Source of the DNA: Phytomonospora endophytica
GTDB taxonomy: Bacteria; Actinomycetota; Actinomycetes; Mycobacteriales; Micromonosporaceae
Reading direction: 5' to 3'
Assembly (NCBI RefSeq): GCF_014202425.1
Contig: NZ_JACHGT010000011.1
Span: forward strand, 1-64,000
DNA length: 64,000 bases
The notes under the pieces are model-generated. The model was not told the origin of the DNA, made no database searches, and was given only the letters and a program-made list of their open reading frames with translations. Shown piece by piece: positions 59,271-64,000 of the stretch (within the stretch, counting starts at the first letter, position 1; every line of letters begins with the position of its first letter). The position numbers and the translations under genes were made by a program.

Positions 59271-59761
59271 GAGGGTCCGACGTAGTGGTGCAGGAGCGCG
59301 GTCTCGCCCGACGGCGTCGTCCAGTCGCCAGGTCCACTGTGGACGCGCTTCCAGCCGGCCCGCTCATAGAGCGCGATCGCCGCCGTACCACCGGCTTCGA
59401 CGTCCAGCACCGCCCGCGCGCCACGCCCGGCGGCCATCGCGACGGCCGCGTCGAGCAGGAGCCTCCCGGCGCCGTGCCCACGCCCCGAGGGCGCCACGAA
59501 CAGCCGGACGACGGCCGCGACCGGTTCGTCGCCGACGACCGCGAGCACCTTCGCGGGCAGCCCTTCGGTCTCACCGATCCCGGCCTGGCCGACGATCTCG
59601 CCGTCGAGCTCGGCGACGCGCGCGTCGAGCAGTTTCGGCGGGTCGAGCCACGCCGCCGGGTCGTCGGGCCAGTTCACCGGGTAGGCGTCGGCCTCATGGA
59701 CCTCGCGCAGCGCGGCGACGAGGGCGGGCAGGTCGGAAGGTTCGCGCGGTCGGATGATCAC
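59267..59761 (-). CDS. GNAT N-acetyltransferase
   Basis: A 164-residue acetyltransferase: IIRPREPSDLPALVAALREV, the acetyl-CoA loop LFVAPSGRGHGAGRLLLDAA and AIALYERAGWKRV. Substrate unknown. It stands upstream of the flavodoxin-fold gene but has a separate promoter between. Confidence 0.9.
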   Translation of the reverse strand: MIIRPREPSDLPALVAALREVHEADAYPVNWPDDPAAWLDPPKLLDARVAELDGEIVGQAGIGETEGLPAKVLAVVGDEPVAAVVRLFVAPSGRGHGAGRLLLDAAVAMAAGRGARAVLDVEAGGTAAIALYERAGWKRVHSGPGDWTTPSGETALLHHYVGPS

Positions 59762-59857
59762 CGGCCGATCCTGACATGCGGTGCTCGCGCCCCGGCACGG
59801 AGCCGGGCGGAGCCGAAGGCGGCCGACGTGTCGTCGGCCGCCGATTCTCCAGGTGGG

Positions 59858-60682
59858 TCAGGCGAACGCCGCGGCGTTCCGCGCGGCCCAGCCGGCGAAG
59901 CTCCCGGCCGGGCGGCCGAGGACCTCCCGCACGTCGGCGCTGACGGTCCGCTCGTGGTCGGTCGGTTCGCCGAGGATGGCGAGCGTCGCCTCGACGGCCT
60001 CCGCGGGCATGAACGCCGACATGGCGGTGAAGGCGTCGTCCCGGCTGAGCTCGTGGAAGCCGATGTCGGCGCCGACGGCCGCGGCGATCGCGGCGACCTG
60101 CTCGCGCGGTGAGATCGGGGCCGGGCCGGTGACGGTGTACGTCCGCCCGTCGTGCTTCGCGTCGAGCAGTGCGGCGGCGGCCATCGCGGCGATGTCGGCC
60201 GGGTCGACGACCGGGAGGGCCACGTCGGCGAAGGGGGCGGCCGCCATGCGGGCGGTCCGTGCCGACTCGGCCCACATGAACGCGTTGGAGGCGAAACCCG
60301 CCGGGCGCAGCACGGTCCAGCCCAGGCCCGACTCCTTCAGCGCCTCCTCGAAGGCCCCGAGGGGGGCGTGCATCGGGCGTGAGACCACGCCCTGCGAGGA
60401 GAGCAGGACGACACGCCGCACGCCACCGGCTTCGGCGGTGGCGAAGATCTTGTGCGGGTCGATGTCCGCCATCTCGCCGGGGAGCAGGACGAACAGGGCG
60501 TCCGACCCGTCGACCGCGGGCGCCAGGCTCGACGGGTCGCTCAGGTCCGCACGGTGATGGACGACCCCGGAAGGGAATTCCGCGGCCCCGCGCGATACCG
60601 CGCTGACCTGCTCACCCGCTGCGATCAGGGTCGAAACGAGAATGGTGCCGACGTTTCCGGTCGCTCCGGTCACGGTGATCAC
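59858..60682 (-). CDS. NmrA-like NAD(P)H-binding oxidoreductase (QorB/azoreductase type)
   Basis: A 274-residue atypical short-chain dehydrogenase: ITVTGATGNVGTILVSTLI (glycine loop), ADLSDPSSLAPAVDGSDALF, VVLLSSQGVVSRPMH and LRPAGFASNAFMWAE. The family includes NADPH quinone reductases and redox sensors. It is divergent from a TetR gene, with two matched operator sequences between them, so it is probably that regulator's target. Confidence 0.9.
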   Translation of the reverse strand: MITVTGATGNVGTILVSTLIAAGEQVSAVSRGAAEFPSGVVHHRADLSDPSSLAPAVDGSDALFVLLPGEMADIDPHKIFATAEAGGVRRVVLLSSQGVVSRPMHAPLGAFEEALKESGLGWTVLRPAGFASNAFMWAESARTARMAAAPFADVALPVVDPADIAAMAAAALLDAKHDGRTYTVTGPAPISPREQVAAIAAAVGADIGFHELSRDDAFTAMSAFMPAEAVEATLAILGEPTDHERTVSADVREVLGRPAGSFAGWAARNAAAFA

Positions 60683-60702
60683 GATGGCTCCTCAAGAGAT
60701 TT

Positions 60703-60782
60703 AGTTAGTTGACTGACTGACTTGCGGAACACTACGAGACCCCCCGCCCGTCTGTCCAGCGTTGTGAGTCAGGTAACTAACT
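60703..60782. promoter_or_regulatory. Two TetR operator copies AGTYAG-rich
   Basis: AGTTAGTTGACTGACT (60703-60718) and AGTCAGGTAACTAACT (60767-60782) are near-palindromic, each matching AGTYAGT-N2-ACTRACT with at most one mismatch, and are close inverted copies of each other. Each lies next to the start of one of the two divergent genes. Confidence 0.75.
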
Positions 60783-60806
60783 CAAGCGGTCGCTATCGTT
60801 GACGGC

Positions 60807-61376
60807 ATGGCCAGGACACAGGTGGACAAGAGGGAGCGGCTGGTCGCCGCCGCCGCCCAGGTGCTCTACGAGCAGGGCGTGGAGAAGACGACCATCGCCG
60901 ACATCGCGCGGACCGCGGAGGTCCCGGTCGGCAACGTCTACTACTACTTCAAGACCAAGGACCAGCTCGTCGAGGCGGCCATGGAGGAACAGGCTCGCGC
61001 CCTGCGCGCCATGACCGACGCCTTCGAGACGCTCACGACACCGAAGGCACGGCTCAAGGCCCTCCTCGCCGGCTGGGCCGAACAGCGCGAGCAGGCCGCC
61101 CGCTTCGGCTGCCCCACCGGCTCGATGTCCGCCGAACTGGGCAAACGCGACGACGGCCTCAACCGCACCGCCGCCACCGTGATGGGACTGCTCGTCGACT
61201 GGGTCGAGCGGCAGTTCACCCTCATGGGCCGGGCCGACGCCCGCGAGCTCGCGGTGTCCCTGGTCGCGTCGTACCAGGGCATCTCGCTGCTCACCAACGT
61301 CTTCGCCGACCCCGCCTTGATGGCCGGGCAGCTTCGCCGCCTCCAGGACTGGATCGACGCGCTGGACGGGGGCTGA
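60807..61376 (+). CDS. TetR family transcriptional regulator
   Basis: A 189-residue regulator: helix-turn-helix at about 8-58 (LVAAAAQVLYEQGVEKTTIA, AEVPVGNVYYYFKTKDQLVE), then a helical ligand domain with one Cys (ARFGCPTGSMSAEL) that could sense thiol-reactive compounds. It starts without a ribosome binding site, 7 nt behind TATCGT (60794-60799). It probably represses itself and the divergent NmrA-like gene. Confidence 0.9.
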   Translation: MARTQVDKRERLVAAAAQVLYEQGVEKTTIADIARTAEVPVGNVYYYFKTKDQLVEAAMEEQARALRAMTDAFETLTTPKARLKALLAGWAEQREQAARFGCPTGSMSAELGKRDDGLNRTAATVMGLLVDWVERQFTLMGRADARELAVSLVASYQGISLLTNVFADPALMAGQLRRLQDWIDALDGG

Positions 61377-61398
61377 GCGGTGCGGGCCGGAGGGATCG

Positions 61399-61809
61399 TC
61401 AGGTCCGAGGTACCCGATTGTTCAGTGCCAGGACCGCGACCACCCCGACGCCGACGGCGACGACCGCGCCCAGCGCGAAGACGAGCGCGGTGAACCCGCT
61501 GTCCCGGCGCGCCGCGGAGGTGAACACCATCGCGCAGATGAGGAACAGACCGAGCTGCCCGGCGAGCAGTGCCCACGCCGCCCACGGCCGCCGACGGCCC
61601 GCGCCGACGGCCGCCATGACGATCACCGCGGTCGTGCCGAGACCCACGACCGCCAGGACGGGCACCAGGGCCCCCTGCGGGCCGAAGCGGCCGGTGACGG
61701 TGCTCATCAGCACCGAAAGGGTGTAGACGGCGACCGGACCGCTCTCCGTCCAGGCGATCGCCTGCAATGCCGTGACGTACCACGGCTCACGCGCTCGCGG
61801 CTGGTGCAA
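61399..61809 (-). CDS. Small four-helix membrane protein
   Basis: About 136 residues from a TTG start at 61809, supported by GAGGGGG upstream; other starts are possible. Four hydrophobic segments are seen (SGPVAVYTLSVLMSTVTG, LVPVLAVVGLGTTAVIVMAA, AAWALLAGQLGLFLICAMVF, ALVFALGAVVAVGVGVVAVL). Unknown function. It is the downstream neighbour of the MmyB-type regulator on the same strand (77-bp gap). Confidence 0.65.
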   Translation of the reverse strand: MHQPRAREPWYVTALQAIAWTESGPVAVYTLSVLMSTVTGRFGPQGALVPVLAVVGLGTTAVIVMAAVGAGRRRPWAAWALLAGQLGLFLICAMVFTSAARRDSGFTALVFALGAVVAVGVGVVAVLALNNRVPRT

Positions 61810-61886
61810 TGGTCCCCCTCGTGTCGCGTGGAGCGTACAAGCGAGGAGCAAACGTCCAATGTGGAGACGCCGGACGACCCGCGACC

Positions 61887-62750
61887 TCACCCCCCGTCGG
61901 CGGCCTGACGCTCCGAGAGGCGCGCCGGCGGCGCCGTCAGCTCCCGCAGCAGGTCCAGCCCGCCGCGGGCCGGGCTGCCCGGCGCCGCGCTGTACATCAG
62001 CACACGCTGCCCGGAGTCGTCGGGCAGGACCATGTTCTCGAAGTTCAGCTCCAGCTCGCCGACCAGCGGATGGTGCAGCAGCTTGACCCCGAAGGTGCAC
62101 GTCCGCACCGGATGCCGCGCCCACAGCGAGGTGAACTCGCCGCTCTTCATCGACAGCTCGCCGATCAGTTCGGCCAGCGCGCGGTCCTCCGGGTTCTCCC
62201 CGGCGACCATCCGCAGCGACGCGATCGCGACGCGCGCCTCCTCGTCCCAGCGTGGGTAGAGCTCGCGCGTGTGCGGGTCGAGGAACAGCAGCCGCGCGAG
62301 GTTCGGGCGGTCGTCGAAGGCGAGGTGCCCGGCGAGCAGCGCGTGCCCGAAACGGTTCCAGGCCAGGACGTTCGTGCGCCGGTCGAGGACCGCCGCCGGG
62401 ACGCCGTCGAGGGCCTCGATGAGCTGCCTCGTCGCCGTCCGCGCGGTCTCGGGGCGGGCCACCGGCGGCCGCCGCTTCTTCACCGGCCGCGCCAGATGCA
62501 GCAGGTGCGCCCGCTCGTCGTCGTCGAGCCGCAGGGCCCGCGCGACGGCGTCGAGGACCGAGTCGGAGGCGTTGCGGCTCTGCCCCTGCTCCAGGCGCGT
62601 GTAGTACGCCACGCTCACCCCCGCCAGCTGCGCCAGCTCCTCCCGGCGCAGCCCCGGCACGCGGCGGCGGGCGCCGTACGACGTCAGGCCCACCTCCTCG
62701 GGGTTGAGGCGGGCGCGACGGGTGCGCAGGAAGTCGCCGAGTTCGCTCAT
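61887..62750 (-). CDS. XRE regulator with MmyB-type ligand-binding domain
   Basis: A 287-residue regulator: XRE helix-turn-helix at about 5-80 (VPGLRREELAQLAGVSVAYY, LEQGQSRNASDSVLDAVARA), then an MmyB-like PAS domain (IEALDGVPAAVLDRRTNVLA, WNRFGHALLAGHLAFDDRPN, HHPLVGELELNFENMVLPDD). It is divergent from the DHA2-type exporter at 62896, which it probably controls. Confidence 0.92.
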   Translation of the reverse strand: MSELGDFLRTRRARLNPEEVGLTSYGARRRVPGLRREELAQLAGVSVAYYTRLEQGQSRNASDSVLDAVARALRLDDDERAHLLHLARPVKKRRPPVARPETARTATRQLIEALDGVPAAVLDRRTNVLAWNRFGHALLAGHLAFDDRPNLARLLFLDPHTRELYPRWDEEARVAIASLRMVAGENPEDRALAELIGELSMKSGEFTSLWARHPVRTCTFGVKLLHHPLVGELELNFENMVLPDDSGQRVLMYSAAPGSPARGGLDLLRELTAPPARLSERQAADGG

Positions 62751-62895
62751 GTCCCCAGTATTCGCCGATGATCACCGACGCGGCCACCGCGAGCCTGACC
62801 CTGCCGGTGGTAGGAAATCGGGGTGTCTGGCAGCCGTGCCGCCGCCGTCGCACGATCGTCATCGACTGATTCGCAAGCGGTGAAGGGCAAAGACG

Positions 62896-64000
62896 ATGAC
62901 GACGACGCTGGAACGTCCGGTGACGACGCGCATGAGCGGCCGGAGCAAGGCCGTACTGGTGGTGCTGCTGGTGGCGCAGTTCATGCTCGCCGTCGACTTC
63001 TCCATCCTGAACGTGGCGCTGCCGGTGATCGGCGAGGGCCTGGGCTTCACCCTCGGCGGGCTGCAATGGATCGCGACCGGATTCGCGCTCGCCGCGGCCG
63101 GTTTCACCCTCCTCGCCGGACGGGTCGCCGACCTGTTCGGCAGGCGGCGGCTGTTCCTCGGCGGCATGGCGGTCCTCGCGATCGCCTCCCTGGCGGGCGG
63201 TCTGGCGCAGACGCCGGAGATCCTGCTGATCGCACGGGTCGTCCAAGGCCTCGCGACCGCCGTCGTGACGCCCGCCGGGCTGTCCCTGCTGACCACGTCC
63301 TTCCCGGAAGGACCCTTGCGGGACAAGGCACTGGGCCTCAACGGCGCCCTCATGTCGGCCGGTTTCACGGCCGGGGCCGTCCTCGGCGGACTGCTCACCG
63401 ACCTGCTCAGCTGGCGCTGGGCCTTCTTCATCAACGTGCCCGTCGCCGTCGCGGTCCTCGTCGTCGCGCCCATGCTGATCGCCGAAAGCCGTGTCCCGCA
63501 ACGGAAACTGGACGTGCCCGGCGCGGTGACCGTCACCGGTGGCCTGCTCGCCGTCGTCTACGGTCTCACCCGCGCCGGTGAGCACGGCTTCACCGAACCC
63601 CTCGCCCTGGCGGCGTTCGCGGTCGGCGCGGTCCTGCTGGTCGCCTTCTGGCTCGTCGAGCGCCGGGCCGGCGCGCCCCTCGTGCCGGTCGGGATCCTCA
63701 AGCGCCGCACGGTCATCTGGGGCAACCTCGCCGGGCTGATCGCCTTCGCGACCGAGACCTCCCTGGTGTTCCTGATGACCCTCTACCTCCAGCAGGTCCT
63801 CGGCTACTCGGCCTTCGCGACCGGTCTCGCCTTCGGCGTCCTCGGCGCCGGAACCGTGGTGGGCGGCGTGATCGGCGCCCGCGTCATCGCCCGCATCGGG
63901 ACCCGCGCGGCCCTCGTCGGCGGCCTCGCCGTGCAGGCCGTGGCGACGGCGTCCCTGGTGCTTCTGGGCGCCGACCGGGGCTGGCTCACGCTCCTGCTGG
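62896..64000 (+). CDS. DHA2-type MFS exporter (cut by window end)
   Basis: The first 368 codons of an MFS drug exporter. Helix 1 VLVVLLVAQFMLAVDFSILN has the DHA2-type Asp; motif A is LAGRVADLFGRRRLFLGGMA; motif C-like GFTAGAVLGGLLTD occurs in helix 5, as in 14-helix antiporters of the QacA/EmrB group. AAGGG lies 8 nt before the ATG. The 3' end is outside the window. Probably regulated by the divergent MmyB-type protein. Confidence 0.9.
   Translation, partial: MTTTLERPVTTRMSGRSKAVLVVLLVAQFMLAVDFSILNVALPVIGEGLGFTLGGLQWIATGFALAAAGFTLLAGRVADLFGRRRLFLGGMAVLAIASLAGGLAQTPEILLIARVVQGLATAVVTPAGLSLLTTSFPEGPLRDKALGLNGALMSAGFTAGAVLGGLLTDLLSWRWAFFINVPVAVAVLVVAPMLIAESRVPQRKLDVPGAVTVTGGLLAVVYGLTRAGEHGFTEPLALAAFAVGAVLLVAFWLVERRAGAPLVPVGILKRRTVIWGNLAGLIAFATETSLVFLMTLYLQQVLGYSAFATGLAFGVLGAGTVVGGVIGARVIARIGTRAALVGGLAVQAVATASLVLLGADRGWLTLLL

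Noticed and set aside
61399-63585. Very long minus-strand frame opposite the MFS exporter start
   Set aside because: Only its last part (from about 61809) looks like a real membrane protein; the rest is a shadow of the regulator and exporter genes.

Overview
This window comes from a very GC-rich actinomycete chromosome. The lineage is supported by a SepH/DUF3071 division protein, DUF3027, DUF2530 and DUF1905 proteins, a futalosine menaquinone gene pair (mqnB/mqnD), an XRE-DUF5753/DUF397 pair, GTG starts, and many starts that lie 6-8 nt behind a -10 box with no ribosome binding site (leaderless). A species cannot be named from the sequence. The first 66 bases are runs of G and C and look like a contig end.

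Layout. 0.2-8.1 kb: a TetR gene divergent from a DUF1761/DUF1905 pair, a HAD-LarE fusion, VOC and YjbR-type proteins, a large membrane protein, a cold-shock-domain protein and an NmrA-like oxidoreductase. 8.1-11.8 kb: mqnD-mqnB-MFS, divergent from DUF3027. 11.8-24.0 kb: a flavin monooxygenase with three operator-like repeats, a beta-propeller protein, a large secreted nuclease, SoxR, an ArsC/Spx-like protein, an exonuclease-BRCT protein, and a methylase-like gene facing an Mrr-like gene. 24.1-31.9 kb: an aldo/keto reductase, two tandem methyltransferases, SepH, an XRE-NB-ARC regulator, a secreted beta-helix protein and a small protein with two palindromes upstream.

31.9-38.8 kb is a sulfonate/organosulfur operon on the minus strand: two flavin reductases, SsuA/SsuC/SsuB-type ABC transporter, an FMNH2-dependent monooxygenase and a vanadium-haloperoxidase-like protein. 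It is preceded by a 26-codon leader peptide with four consecutive Cys codons, which fits cysteine-responsive attenuation. 38.8-47.7 kb holds small enzymes and transporters (methyltransferases, GNAT, APH-like, MFS, ArsR-like regulator) and a PLP trans-sulfuration enzyme.

47.7-55.4 kb is the accessory part and looks less GC-rich in places. It has an orphan QueC/QatC-like PP-loop protein, a four-gene operon (17-residue peptide, six-helix membrane protein, two small Cys-motif proteins) divergent from an XRE-DUF397 pair, a three-gene operon of unknown function, and a TGT/DpdA-like protein that overlaps its convergent neighbour tail to tail. This is the best place to look for an undescribed system. 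55.6-64 kb returns to ordinary content: a secreted trypsin-like protease, TetR-controlled enzymes with clear paired operators, a lipoprotein, a flavodoxin-fold oxidoreductase, GNAT, an MmyB-type regulator and a DHA2-type MFS exporter cut by the window end.
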